The notes: generated by a model from the sequence alone, not told the origin. Numbered from the stretch's first letter, positions 16,475-25,898 are shown. The stretch: 64,000 nucleotides of DNA from Pseudomonas frederiksbergensis (GCF_000802155.2 NZ_JQGJ02000011.1:1-64000), one strand, 5' to 3'. Made by a program: numbers and translations.

Positions 16475-16509
16475 AACGCCGGCGGCTGATACAGCGTCGG
16501 CGTTTTTTT
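16475..16509 (+). terminator. Rho-independent terminator after metQ
   Basis: AACGCCG (16475-16481) pairs with CGGCGTT (16498-16504), followed by a run of seven T residues (16503-16509). It lies 30 bases after the metQ stop. Confidence 0.8.
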
Positions 16510-16541
16510 GTGCGCAACAATGATCACTTGTGGCGAGGGCG

Positions 16542-17702
16542 CTAGTCCGGCCAATGCCACGCGGGCTCATCCAATGCCCGCTGCCCGACGATCCCGGTCT
16601 GCCCGAAATCTTTTTCCAGCACGATGCAGTTGCAGTGCTCGTCCTGCTCCAGTGCGGCAATCAAGCGCGAGGCATGAGATACGACCCAGACCTGGCAAGC
16701 GGCTGAAGCGCGGATGATCAAGCGCGCCAGGGCTGGCAGCAGGTCGGGGTGCAGGCTGGTTTCCGGTTCGTTGAGCACCATCAATGATGGCGGTCGCGGT
16801 GTGAGCAGGGCAGCCACCAGCAACAGGTAGCGCAGGGTCCCGTCCGACAGTTCTGCGGCAGTCAGCGGTCGCAGCAGGCCATGTTGCTGGAACGCGATGG
16901 CGAAACGTCCGCCCTGCAACTTTTCGATGTGCAGTCGGGCGCCGGGGAACGCGTCGCCAATGGCGGCATGCAACGCTTCGACATCGCCTATTTCGAGAAT
17001 GGTCTGCAGGGCCGCGGCCAAATCGCGCCCATCGTGATGCAACACCGGCGTACGCGTGCCCAGTTGCGGTTGGCGCACCGGGGCGTCGGCGTCGCTGCGA
17101 AAGTGATCGTAGAAGCGCCAGCGGCGAATGAACTCGCGCATTTGCAGGACCTCCGGCGAAGCGCGCAGGCTGCCGACCTGGTCGAACAAGCTGTCGAAGG
17201 TTGGCGTGTGCTGGGACAGGACATCCCAGGAACGGCCATCACGGGCACGAACCATCGGCCCGTTGCGGTCCACCAGCAGGCTCGCCGGTCGAAACACCGG
17301 GCCGGCCCAGATGCACTCGCGCTTGATTTCCGGGTCCAGGGAAAACGCCGAGCGACTGGGGGCCGGCAAGCCGAGGGCAATCGAATAGCTGAAGTCTTCA
17401 CCGGCAAATCCCAGGCGCAGGCGCTTGGTGCCTTGGCGCACGATCGCCTGCACCGGCACCTCGCCGTTGCGCATGCGCCGGCTGATTTCTTCCGGTCCGG
17501 CCCAGAAGGTCGAGTCCAACCCGCCCTCGCGGGCCAGGGCGTTTACCACTCCGCCCTGGGCCGTCTCCGCCAGCAGGCGCAGCGCCCGATATAGATTGGA
17601 TTTGCCGCTGCCGTTAGGGCCGGTGATCAGGTTCAGCCGACCCAGCGGGATGACCAATTTATTGATGGATCGATAGTTGGCCACCGCCAATGTCTTGAGC
17701 AT
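16542..17702 (-). CDS. AAA family (RecF/SMC-like) ATPase
   Basis: A 386-residue protein. The start at 17702 has AAGGAG six bases upstream; the open frame continues beyond it only as an antisense shadow. Walker A is ITGPNGSGKSN (residues about 26-36), the ABC-type signature region is ELSDGTLRYLLL, Walker B is SLMVLNEPETSLHP and the switch is VVSHASRLI. The Walker B acidic residue before Glu is Asn instead of the usual Asp. This is the OLD/RecF-like AAA_21 group, known from repair and defence proteins, but no partner nuclease or toxin is adjacent. It is divergent from the RND pump, and both genes have near-identical CGCAAAGGAG ribosome sites. Function unknown; the stop lies at a REP half-site. 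Confidence 0.75.
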   Translation of the reverse strand: MLKTLAVANYRSINKLVIPLGRLNLITGPNGSGKSNLYRALRLLAETAQGGVVNALAREGGLDSTFWAGPEEISRRMRNGEVPVQAIVRQGTKRLRLGFAGEDFSYSIALGLPAPSRSAFSLDPEIKRECIWAGPVFRPASLLVDRNGPMVRARDGRSWDVLSQHTPTFDSLFDQVGSLRASPEVLQMREFIRRWRFYDHFRSDADAPVRQPQLGTRTPVLHHDGRDLAAALQTILEIGDVEALHAAIGDAFPGARLHIEKLQGGRFAIAFQQHGLLRPLTAAELSDGTLRYLLLVAALLTPRPPSLMVLNEPETSLHPDLLPALARLIIRASAACQVWVVSHASRLIAALEQDEHCNCIVLEKDFGQTGIVGQRALDEPAWHWPD

Positions 17703-17825
17703 GCATAACTCCTTTGCGTGGGCCTGATAAACAAGTCTGCCCGATTGCCGTGCATTCGGTGAACCCTGTTCTAAGCTCAGAGTCGTATCGTCACTGGTAC
17801 GTCGGTACAACGCAAAGGAGTCTGC

Positions 17826-18929
17826 ATGGCTGGTCCCGGAATCAAATTGATTGTTGGCTTGGGCGTGTGTGCGTTGTTGACGGGATGCGGTGAGAAGAAA
17901 TCCGAGGAAAAAGCCTTGCCTCGGGTGTTCATACAGCAAGCCATGCCCAGCGAATACGCGGCTTCGGTAACACTGACAGGCGATGTCCAGGCGCGGGTTC
18001 AGGCCGACCTCTCGTTTCGCGTGAGCGGCAAGATCATCGAGCGCAAGGTCGATGTCGGTGACCGGGTCTCGGCCCGGCAAGTGCTGGCCCGGCTCGATCC
18101 GCGCGACTTGCAGACCAACGTCGACTCCGCCGAAGCCCAGGTCGCCGCCGAGCAGGCGCGGGTCAAGCAGAGCGCGGCAGCCTTCGTACGCCAGCAGAAG
18201 CTGTTGCCCAAGGGCTACACCAGCCAGAGCGAATACGACGCGGCCCAGGCGCAATTGCGCAGTAGCCAGAGCGCGCTGACGGCGGCCCAGGCACAACTGG
18301 CCAATGCCCGCGAACAGCTGAGCTATACGGCGCTGATCGCCGAGGCGCCCGGTATCATCACGGCGCGCCAGGCCGAAGTCGGCCAAGTCGTCCAAGCCAC
18401 GGAGCCGATCTTTACCCTCGCCCGGGACGGTGAGCGTGACGCGGTGTTCAATATCTATGAATCCCTCCTGCGTGAACCGCCATCCGACCCGGCAATTACC
18501 ATCAGCCTGCTGGACAACCCGGCCATCCAGACCACCGGTACGGTGCGCGAGATCACCCCGGCGGTGTCCGCCGAGACTGGCACCGTGCAGGTCAAGGTCA
18601 CGCTCAACGATCTGCCCGAAGGCATGCGCCTGGGGTCGGTGGTCAGCGCCACCGCCAAATCCGCTGGAAAGACCGCCGTGGAATTGCCCTGGTCGGCACT
18701 GACCAAGAACCTCAGCGAGCCGGCCGTGTGGCTGGTGGACGGCGAGGGCAAGGCACAATTGCATACGGTCACGGTCGGGCGCTACTTGACCGGCAAGGTC
18801 ATCATCAGTGACGGGCTCAAGGGCGGCGAGAAGATCATCGTTGCCGGCGGGCAATTGCTCCATCCTGGCGTGCGCGTCGAGATCGCCGAAAACAAAAACG
18901 ACAAAGCCCCGACAGGAGCCCAGCCATGA
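17826..18929 (+). CDS. triA: RND efflux periplasmic adaptor, TriA-like
   Basis: A 367-residue membrane-fusion protein. It has a lipoprotein signal with lipobox LLTGC (Cys at about 21). The lipoyl/barrel-sandwich halves (DLSFRVSGKIIERKVDVGDRV; AEAPGIITARQAEVGQV) flank a coiled-coil hairpin rich in Ala/Gln, and a beta-barrel and membrane-proximal domain follow. It overlaps the next adaptor gene by four bases (ATGA). Two consecutive adaptors before one RND transporter is the layout of TriABC, which in P. aeruginosa pumps triclosan and uses the separately encoded channel OpmH. The exact substrate here is not known. A ribosome site AAAGGAG precedes the ATG. Confidence 0.85.
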   Translation: MAGPGIKLIVGLGVCALLTGCGEKKSEEKALPRVFIQQAMPSEYAASVTLTGDVQARVQADLSFRVSGKIIERKVDVGDRVSARQVLARLDPRDLQTNVDSAEAQVAAEQARVKQSAAAFVRQQKLLPKGYTSQSEYDAAQAQLRSSQSALTAAQAQLANAREQLSYTALIAEAPGIITARQAEVGQVVQATEPIFTLARDGERDAVFNIYESLLREPPSDPAITISLLDNPAIQTTGTVREITPAVSAETGTVQVKVTLNDLPEGMRLGSVVSATAKSAGKTAVELPWSALTKNLSEPAVWLVDGEGKAQLHTVTVGRYLTGKVIISDGLKGGEKIIVAGGQLLHPGVRVEIAENKNDKAPTGAQP

Positions 18930-19990
18930 AGCGCTTGTGGATGGTCTCGGCCGGCCTGCTGCTGGCCGCCTGCTCGAAGGAAGAAGCGCCGCCGGAGCCG
19001 GTACGGCCGGTGTTGTCCATCGAGGTCCGGGCTCTTGACCAACAGGCGCTGGGACGCTTCGCCGGGAATATCCAGGCCCGCTACGAGACCAACGTGGGGT
19101 TCCGCGTGCCAGGCCGTATCGCCAGTCGCAACGTCGACGTCGGCGCCGAGGTGAAGAAGGGCGACTTGCTCGCGACCCTCGACCCTACTGACCAGCAGAA
19201 CCAACTGCGCGCAGCCCAGGGCGACCTTGCGCGGATCGAGGCGCAGTACATCAATGCCCAGGCCAACGCCCGCCGCCAGCAACAACTATTCGACCGTGGC
19301 GTCGGCGCCCAGGCGCAACTGGACATCGCCCAGACCGACCTGAAAACCACCGCAGCATCCCTGGAGCAGGCCCGGGCCTCGGTGGAGCAGGCCCGCGACC
19401 AGCTCAACTACAGCGAACTGCACACCGATCATGACGCCGTCGTCACGGCCTGGAATGCCGAGGCCGGGCAAGTGGTGACCGCCGGCCAGCAAGTGGTGAC
19501 GCTGGCCCGCCCGGACGTCAAGGAAGCGGTGATCGACCTGCCCGCCGGGTTGGCCGAGCGCTTGCCCGAGGATGTGGTGTTCGAGGTCGCCGCGCAACTG
19601 GACCCGGCGACCCGCACCACGGCCATCGTGCGCGAGATCGAGCCCCAGGCGCAGAGCGCCACCCGCACGCGCCGCGCACGCCTGACCCTGACTGACACGC
19701 CGCCGGGCTTTCGCCTGGGCACGGCCATCAGCGTGACCCTGAGCTCAGCCATCGAACCGCGCATCGAATTGCCGCTCAGTGCGTTGCAAGAGGTCGATGG
19801 CAAGACGCGGATCTGGCTGATCAACCCGCACGACCAGACAGTTTCGCCGCGGGACGTACAGGTGCTCGAACGATCGGACGGCTCGGTGTTGGTGGCCGAC
19901 GGGATCAAGCCCGGCGACCGCGTGGTCAGCGCAGGCGTGAACAGTCTCCAGCCGGGGCAAAAAGTGAAACTCGACGAGGACGCACGATGA
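18926..19990 (+). CDS. triB: RND efflux periplasmic adaptor, TriB-like
   Basis: A 354-residue membrane-fusion protein with lipobox LLAAC (Cys16). It has the same order as its neighbour: a lipoyl half (VGFRVPGRIASRNVDVGAEV), a coiled-coil hairpin (ARRQQQLFDRGVGAQAQ), a second lipoyl half (HDAVVTAWNAEAGQVV) and a beta-barrel (ATRTRRARLTLTDTPPGF). Its sequence clearly differs from the first adaptor, so it is an ancient duplicate specialised to form a mixed adaptor ring, not a recent copy. It overlaps the preceding and following genes by four bases each, so the three-gene operon is translationally coupled. Confidence 0.85.
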   Translation: MKRLWMVSAGLLLAACSKEEAPPEPVRPVLSIEVRALDQQALGRFAGNIQARYETNVGFRVPGRIASRNVDVGAEVKKGDLLATLDPTDQQNQLRAAQGDLARIEAQYINAQANARRQQQLFDRGVGAQAQLDIAQTDLKTTAASLEQARASVEQARDQLNYSELHTDHDAVVTAWNAEAGQVVTAGQQVVTLARPDVKEAVIDLPAGLAERLPEDVVFEVAAQLDPATRTTAIVREIEPQAQSATRTRRARLTLTDTPPGFRLGTAISVTLSSAIEPRIELPLSALQEVDGKTRIWLINPHDQTVSPRDVQVLERSDGSVLVADGIKPGDRVVSAGVNSLQPGQKVKLDEDAR

Positions 19991-22900
19991 AAGGGCCTTT
20001 CAACTTATCGGAATGGGCCCTGCGGCATCAGTCATTCGTTTGGTACCTGATGTTCGTCGCGCTGCTGATGGGCGTGTTCTCCTACATGAACCTGGGCCGC
20101 GAGGAAGACCCGTCGTTCACCATCAAGACCATGGTCATCCAGACCCGTTGGCCTGGCGCGACCCAGGAAGAAACCCTCAAGCAGGTCACGGACCGCATCG
20201 AGAAAAAACTCGAAGAACTCGACTCCCTCGATTATGTGAAGAGCTACACCCGGCCGGGGGAGTCGACGGTATTCGTGTATTTGCGCGATACCACCGGCGC
20301 CGAGGAAATCCCGGAGATCTGGTACCAGGTCCGCAAGAAGATCAACGACATTCGCGGCGATTTCCCTGAGGGATTGCAAGGCCCTGGATTCAACGACGAA
20401 TTCGGCGATGTATACGGCTCGGTGTATGCCTTCACTGGCGACGGCTTGTCGATGCGCCAGTTGCGCGACTATGTGGAGCAAATACGCGCCGAAATCCGCG
20501 ATGTGCCTGGGTTGGGCAAGGTGGAAATGGTCGGCGAACAGGACGAAGTGCTGTACCTGAATTTCTCCACCCGCAAGCTTGCTGCGCTGGGTATCGATCA
20601 GCGCCAGGTGGTGCAGAGCCTGCAATCGCAGAACGCCGTGACCCCGGCCGGGGTGATCGACGCTGGTCCGGAGCGGATTTCCGTGCGCACGTCGGGGCAG
20701 TTCCAATCGGAAAAGGACCTGGCCAACGTCAACCTGCGGCTCAACGATCGCTTCTATCGACTGGCCGACATCGCCGACATCCGCCGCGGCTACGTTGATC
20801 CCGCTACGCCGATGTTCCGTTTCAACGGCACTCCCGCGATTGGCTTGGCCATCGCGATGAAGAAGGGCGGCAACATCCAGGAATTCGGCAAGGCCCTGCA
20901 CGCGCGCATGGACGAACTCACCGCCGACCTTCCGGTGGGCGTCGGCGTACACACCGTGTCGGACCAGGCCGAAGTGGTGGAAGAAGCCGTTGGCGGCTTC
21001 ACCAGCGCGTTGTTCGAGGCAGTGATCATCGTGCTGGTGGTCAGTTTCATCAGCCTCGGCATCCGGGCCGGGCTGGTGGTGGCCTGCTCGATCCCGCTGG
21101 TATTGGCGATGGTATTCGTCTTCATGGAGTACAGCGGCATCACCATGCAGCGGATCTCCCTCGGGGCGCTGATTATCGCCCTTGGCCTGCTGGTGGACGA
21201 CGCGATGATCACCGTGGAAATGATGGTCACGCGCCTGGAAAAAGGCGACAGCAAGGAACAGGCCGCCACGTTTGCCTATACCTCGACCGCATTCCCGATG
21301 CTCACCGGGACCCTGGTCACCGTGGCTGGTTTCGTGCCGATCGGCCTGAATGCCAGTTCGGCGGGCGAATACACCTTCACCTTGTTCGCGGTGATTGCCG
21401 TGGCGATGCTGGTGTCATGGATCGTCGCGGTGCTGTTTGCGCCGGTGATCGGCGTGCACATCCTCAGCACCAATATCAAACCCCACAGCGCCGAGCCGGG
21501 GCGGATCGGCCGGGCGTTCAACGGTGGCCTGCTGTGGGCAATGCGCAATCGCTGGTGGGCCATCGGCATCACGGTGCTGCTGTTCGCGTTGGCGGTGTTT
21601 AGCATGCGCTTCGTGCAAAACCAGTTCTTCCCGTCCTCGGATCGCCCGGAGATCCTGGTGGACCTCAACCTGCCGCAAAACGCCTCGATGGACGAGACGC
21701 GCAAAGCGGTCGATCGCCTGGAAGCGACGCTCAAGGACGACCCGGACATCGCACGCTGGAGTACCTACATTGGCGAAGGCGCCATTCGTTTCTATCTGCC
21801 ACTGGATCAACAACTGCAGAACCCCTACTACGCGCAACTGGTGATCGTCAGCAAGGGCCTGGAGTCGCGCACGGCGCTGACCGAACGCTTGCAGAAACGC
21901 CTGCGGGAAGATTTCGTCGGCATCGGCAGCTACGTGCAGGCGCTGGAAATGGGTCCGCCGGTCGGCCGGCCTATCCAGTATCGGGTCAGCGGCAAGGACA
22001 TCGACCAGGTGCGCAAGCACGCCATCGAGCTGGCCACCGAACTGGACAAGAACTCGCACATCGGCGAGATCATCTACGACTGGAACGAGCCGGGCAAAGT
22101 GCTGCGCATCGACATCGCCCAGGACAAGGCGCGGCAGTTGGGCTTGTCTTCCGACGATGTGGCCAGGTTGATGAACAGTATTGTCAGCGGCTCGCCCGTC
22201 ACCCAGGTCAACGACGATATCTACCTCATCAACGTGGTAGGGCGCGCCGAAGACGCCGAGCGTGGTTCGCCGGAGACCCTGCAAAACCTGCAGATCGTCA
22301 CGCCGAGCGGCACGTCGATTCCACTGCTGGCATTCGCCACGGTGCGCTATGAGCTGGAACAGCCGCTGGTGTGGCGCCGCGACCGCAAGCCGACCATCAC
22401 CATCAAGGCCGCCGTACGCGATGAAATCCAGCCGACGGACCTGGTGAGGCAACTGCAACCGGACATCGACAAGTTCGCCGCCAAATTGCCGGTGGGCTAC
22501 AAGATCGCCACCGGCGGCACCGTGGAGGAAAGCAGCAAGGCCCAGGGTCCTATTGCCAGCGTGGTGCCGCTGATGCTGTTCTTGATGGCGACCTTCCTGA
22601 TGATCCAGCTGCACAGCGTGCAGAAACTGTTTCTGGTGGCGAGCGTTGCGCCTCTCGGGTTGATCGGCGTCGTGCTGGCGCTGGTGCCGACGGGCACGCC
22701 CATGGGCTTCGTGGCGATCCTCGGGATTCTCGCCTTGATCGGCATCATCATCCGTAACTCGGTGATTTTGGTGACCCAGATCGATGAATACGAACGTGAC
22801 GGCTACGAGCCCTGGGACGCGGTGGTGGAGGCTACCGAACACCGACGCCGACCGATCCTGCTCACGGCGGCCGCGGCGAGCCTGGGGATGATCCCGATTG

Positions 22901-23034
22901 CCCGAGAAGTGTTTTGGGGGCCGATGGCCTACGCGATGATTGGCGGGATCATCGTCGCCACCCTGCTGACGCTGCTGTTCCTGCCGGCACTGTATGTGGC
23001 CTGGTACAAGATCCGCGAGCCGAAGCGTGACTGA
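19987..23034 (+). CDS. triC: RND efflux transporter, TriC-like
   Basis: A 1015-residue HAE1-type pump of about the usual RND length. Twelve membrane helices are expected: one at the N-terminus (FVWYLMFVALLMGVFSYMNL), a first block around 335-500 with the proton-relay helix LIIALGLLVDDAMITVEMMV (two adjacent Asp), and a second block at the end (RPILLTAAAASLGMIPIA). Two large periplasmic loops form the porter and docking domains (YVKSYTRPGESTVFVYL; GGTVEESSKAQGPI). It would export hydrophobic compounds with the two adaptors encoded just upstream and a TolC-type channel. No outer-membrane component or local repressor is adjacent. A REP hairpin follows the stop. Confidence 0.9.
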   Translation: MKGPFNLSEWALRHQSFVWYLMFVALLMGVFSYMNLGREEDPSFTIKTMVIQTRWPGATQEETLKQVTDRIEKKLEELDSLDYVKSYTRPGESTVFVYLRDTTGAEEIPEIWYQVRKKINDIRGDFPEGLQGPGFNDEFGDVYGSVYAFTGDGLSMRQLRDYVEQIRAEIRDVPGLGKVEMVGEQDEVLYLNFSTRKLAALGIDQRQVVQSLQSQNAVTPAGVIDAGPERISVRTSGQFQSEKDLANVNLRLNDRFYRLADIADIRRGYVDPATPMFRFNGTPAIGLAIAMKKGGNIQEFGKALHARMDELTADLPVGVGVHTVSDQAEVVEEAVGGFTSALFEAVIIVLVVSFISLGIRAGLVVACSIPLVLAMVFVFMEYSGITMQRISLGALIIALGLLVDDAMITVEMMVTRLEKGDSKEQAATFAYTSTAFPMLTGTLVTVAGFVPIGLNASSAGEYTFTLFAVIAVAMLVSWIVAVLFAPVIGVHILSTNIKPHSAEPGRIGRAFNGGLLWAMRNRWWAIGITVLLFALAVFSMRFVQNQFFPSSDRPEILVDLNLPQNASMDETRKAVDRLEATLKDDPDIARWSTYIGEGAIRFYLPLDQQLQNPYYAQLVIVSKGLESRTALTERLQKRLREDFVGIGSYVQALEMGPPVGRPIQYRVSGKDIDQVRKHAIELATELDKNSHIGEIIYDWNEPGKVLRIDIAQDKARQLGLSSDDVARLMNSIVSGSPVTQVNDDIYLINVVGRAEDAERGSPETLQNLQIVTPSGTSIPLLAFATVRYELEQPLVWRRDRKPTITIKAAVRDEIQPTDLVRQLQPDIDKFAAKLPVGYKIATGGTVEESSKAQGPIASVVPLMLFLMATFLMIQLHSVQKLFLVASVAPLGLIGVVLALVPTGTPMGFVAILGILALIGIIIRNSVILVTQIDEYERDGYEPWDAVVEATEHRRRPILLTAAAASLGMIPIAREVFWGPMAYAMIGGIIVATLLTLLFLPALYVAWYKIREPKRD

Positions 23035-23052
23035 GAGAGGCACACAGAGGCT

Positions 23053-23086
23053 CTTGTGGCGAGGGGATAAATCCCCTCGCCACAAG
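23053..23086. repeat. REP hairpin, 15-bp perfect stem, TAAA loop
   Basis: CTTGTGGCGAGGGGA (23053-23067), TAAA, and its exact complement (23072-23086). It lies between the convergent triC and cadA genes. The same core recurs at 28799, 44803 and, degenerated, at 62111. Confidence 0.85.
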
Positions 23087-23117
23087 TCAGGTGTTTGGTC
23101 TCAAGTAGCGAACGCTT

Positions 23118-25337
23118 TCACTTGCGCAACAACCGCAACCCATTGAACACCACCAGTAAGCTCACTCCCATGTCGGCAAACACCGCCATCCACATGGTGG
23201 CGAACCCGGCGAAAGTGACGCCCAGGAAGATCGCCTTGATAACCAACGCCAGGGCGATGTTCTGCTTGAGGATGCTCGAGGTCTGCCTCGACAGCCGGAT
23301 GAACGCTGGGATCTTGCGCAGATCGTCATCCATCAAAGCGACATCTGCGGTCTCGATGGCCGTGTCGGTCCCGGCGGCCGCCATGGCGAAACCGATTTCC
23401 GAGCGGGCCAGGGCCGGGGCGTCGTTGATGCCGTCGCCGACCATGCCCACTCGGTGGCCTTGGGCATACAGACTTTCGATGGCTTGCAGCTTGTCCTCCG
23501 GCAACAGGTCACCGCGGGCCTGATCCATGCCGACCTGCCTGGCGATCGCTTCGGCGGTGTGGGCGTTGTCGCCCGTCAGCATCATTGTCTTGATACCCAA
23601 TTCATGCAGTTGCCGAATGGCTTCGCGGCTCGAACCCTTCACGGTGTCGGCCACGGCAAACAGTGCCAAGGGCTTGGTGTCGTCGAGTAGCAGCACCACG
23701 GACTTGCCTTGTTTTTCCAGGGCGAAGAGCTTTTCCTCCAGCTCAGGGGAGCACAAGCCGAGGTCTTCCACGAGACGGTGGTTACCCAAGTGATAGGTCC
23801 GGCCGCCGATGTCGCCACGAACGCCGCGCCCGGCGAGCGCCGCGAAGTTATCCACAGTCTGCTGCGGCAGCTCTTTATCCACAGCCGCCTCGGCAATCGC
23901 CCGGGATACCGGATGGTCCGAGCGTACCGCGAGGCTCACGGCCAACGCCGGGACCGTGGTCTCCAGGGTCGGATCGAGCAGCATGTAATCGGTCTGCATC
24001 GGCTTGCCGTGGGTGATCGTGCCGGTCTTGTCCAACGCCAGGTAATCGAGCTTGTGGCCACCTTCAAGGTAAACGCCGCCCTTGACCAAGATGCCTCTGC
24101 GCGCCGCAGCCGCCAAGCCGCTGACGATGGTCACCGGGGTGGAAATCACCAGGGCACAAGGGCAGGCGACCACCAGCAAGACCAGTGCGCGATAGATCCA
24201 GTCGAACCAACTCGCGCCCATGAACAGCGGTGCAATGACCGCTACGGCCAGGGCCAGGGCAAATACTGCGGGGGTGTAGATTTTCGAGAATTGATCAACG
24301 AAGCGCTGGGTCGGCGCCCGGGAACCTTGGGCCTGCTCGACGGCGTGGATGATCCGCGCCAATGTCGATTGATCGGCCGCAGCGGTGACGGTGTATTCCA
24401 GTTCACCGGCCTGGTTGATGGTGCCGGCGAAAACTTTGTCGCCCACGGTTTTCTCCACCGGCAGGCTCTCACCCGTGATCGGCGCCTGGTCGATGGTCGA
24501 GCGTCCAGCCACCACCTCGCCGTCCAGCCCAACCCTTTCGCCAGGGCGAACCCGCACCCTGGCGCCGAGGGCAATGGTCTTCACTTCCGTGACCTGCCAG
24601 GTGCCGTCGGCCTGTTGCACCGTGGCTTGTTCCGGTGCCATTTGCATCAGGCCGCTGATGGCGTTGCGTGCCCGATCAAGGGATTTGGCTTCGATCAGCT
24701 CGGCCACGGTAAACAGGAACATCACCATCGCCGCTTCCGGCCATTGGCCGATCAATATGGCGCCGGTCACGGCGATGCTCATCAAGGCGTTGATATTCAG
24801 GTTTAAGTTTTTCAGGGCAATCCAGCCCTTCTTGTAGGTGCCGAGGCCGCCGCTCAGAATCGACACCAGTGCTACCAGGGCGACTACCCAATTCGGCGCG
24901 GCGCTGGTGAAGTGGATCACCTCGGCTGCCAATGCCGTCACGCCGGACAGTGCCAACGGCCACCAGGGCTTGGCCGGGGCGGGCAAGTTATGGGCGGGTT
25001 TTTCCTGGCCGCCGGTCAACGGCTCCGCTTGCATGCCCAGTGACTCGATGGCCTTGATGATCGGGGTATCGCTGGGCAAATCGTGGGTCACGCCCAGCAC
25101 GCGGTTGATCAGGTTGAATTCAAGCTGTTGCACGCCTTCAAGCTTGCCGAGTTTGTTCTGGATCAGTGTCTGCTCGGTGGGGCAGTCCATGGCTTCGATG
25201 CGAAAACTGCTCAGCCGCGCACCGTCCGTCGGCGTTTTGCCGAGGCTGACCACCGAGGGTGCTGCTTTCGAGGCGCAGCAGGAATGCCCATGGGCATGGC
25301 CGTGGTCAGGTTTGTGGATGTGAAGGGAATCGCTCAT
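23118..25337 (-). CDS. cadA: Cadmium/zinc/lead-exporting P-type ATPase
   Basis: A 739-residue P1B-2 ATPase. A His-rich N-terminus (HIHKPDHGHAHGHSCC) and one heavy-metal-associated domain with MDCPTEQ precede eight membrane helices. Further landmarks are the phosphatase loop TGESLPVEK, the membrane metal site ACPCAL, the phosphorylation site DKTGTIT and the hinge GDGINDAPALA. The enzyme pumps Cd2+, Zn2+ or Pb2+ out of the cytoplasm. It is divergent from the MerR regulator CadR, and the intergenic region contains a MerR-type promoter with a 19-bp spacer reading into this gene, so metal-induced expression is expected. Confidence 0.95.
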   Translation of the reverse strand: MSDSLHIHKPDHGHAHGHSCCASKAAPSVVSLGKTPTDGARLSSFRIEAMDCPTEQTLIQNKLGKLEGVQQLEFNLINRVLGVTHDLPSDTPIIKAIESLGMQAEPLTGGQEKPAHNLPAPAKPWWPLALSGVTALAAEVIHFTSAAPNWVVALVALVSILSGGLGTYKKGWIALKNLNLNINALMSIAVTGAILIGQWPEAAMVMFLFTVAELIEAKSLDRARNAISGLMQMAPEQATVQQADGTWQVTEVKTIALGARVRVRPGERVGLDGEVVAGRSTIDQAPITGESLPVEKTVGDKVFAGTINQAGELEYTVTAAADQSTLARIIHAVEQAQGSRAPTQRFVDQFSKIYTPAVFALALAVAVIAPLFMGASWFDWIYRALVLLVVACPCALVISTPVTIVSGLAAAARRGILVKGGVYLEGGHKLDYLALDKTGTITHGKPMQTDYMLLDPTLETTVPALAVSLAVRSDHPVSRAIAEAAVDKELPQQTVDNFAALAGRGVRGDIGGRTYHLGNHRLVEDLGLCSPELEEKLFALEKQGKSVVLLLDDTKPLALFAVADTVKGSSREAIRQLHELGIKTMMLTGDNAHTAEAIARQVGMDQARGDLLPEDKLQAIESLYAQGHRVGMVGDGINDAPALARSEIGFAMAAAGTDTAIETADVALMDDDLRKIPAFIRLSRQTSSILKQNIALALVIKAIFLGVTFAGFATMWMAVFADMGVSLLVVFNGLRLLRK

Positions 25338-25369
25338 CGGGTGACGTCCGTTAAAAGTGCCTGTTGCGC

Positions 25370-25400
25370 AGTAAAGACCCTGTAGCCACTATAGGGTCAA
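25370..25400 (-). promoter_or_regulatory. MerR-type cadA promoter with CadR operator
   Basis: On the minus strand the -35 is TTGACC (25395-25400) and the -10 is TTTACT (25370-25375), separated by an unusually long 19-bp spacer. The spacer holds the dyad ACCCTATAG...CTACAGGGT (25377-25397). Long spacers twisted into register by a bound MerR-family dimer are characteristic of metal-responsive promoters. Confidence 0.8.
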
Positions 25401-25423
25401 GCATCTATTTCGCAGGTGAAATC

Positions 25424-25870
25424 ATGAAGATTGGAGAACTGGCAAAAATTACCGACTGCCAGGTCGAAACCATCCGCTACTACGAACGCGAAGGCCTGCT
25501 GCCGGAGCCGGCCCGCAGTGACGGCAACTACCGTGTCTACACCCAGGCCCACGCCGAACGGCTGACGTTCATCCGCAATTGCCGCACCTTGGACATGACC
25601 CTGGAAGAAATCCGCAGCCTCCTGGCCCTGCGCGACAGCCCCCAGGACCAATGCGAGAGCGTCAATGCGCTGATCGACGAGCACATCGACCATGTCAAGG
25701 CACGCATCGATGGCCTGCTGGCCTTGCAGGCACAACTGATCGACCTGCGCCATCGCTGTGGCGAAGGGCCGGATCTTGATCAGTGTGGAATCCTGCAGCG
25801 GTTGGAAGTGAGCGGGGCGGTGGCGCCGGAGGTGGAGCATTCACATGTGGGCAGGAGCCATGGGCATTGA
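25424..25870 (+). CDS. cadR: Cd(II)/Pb(II)-responsive MerR-family regulator
   Basis: A 148-residue regulator. The N-terminal winged helix MKIGELAKITDCQVETIRYYEREGL is diagnostic of the MerR family. A dimerisation helix follows, and then metal-binding cysteines: one in QDQCESVNALI, CGEGPDLDQCG near the end, and a His-rich C-terminus (EHSHVGRSHGH) as in CadR/PbrR types. ATG 25424 follows GCAGGTGAAATC and starts at the conserved MKIGE. It is divergent from cadA and probably controls it through the dyad between the two genes. Confidence 0.93.
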   Translation: MKIGELAKITDCQVETIRYYEREGLLPEPARSDGNYRVYTQAHAERLTFIRNCRTLDMTLEEIRSLLALRDSPQDQCESVNALIDEHIDHVKARIDGLLALQAQLIDLRHRCGEGPDLDQCGILQRLEVSGAVAPEVEHSHVGRSHGH

Positions 25871-25898
25871 CCCGACCCTGCATGCATGGAGACCCCAT

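Noticed and set aside
17703..18863. Continuation of the AAA ATPase frame into a 773-codon reading frame
   Set aside because: The extra 387 codons lie antisense to the TriA-like adaptor gene, which has clear domains. The ATPase has its own ribosome site and start at 17702.
21415..23085. 556-codon antisense frame opposite triC
   Set aside because: His/Gln/Arg-rich composition typical of a shadow frame. The plus strand encodes a complete RND transporter.
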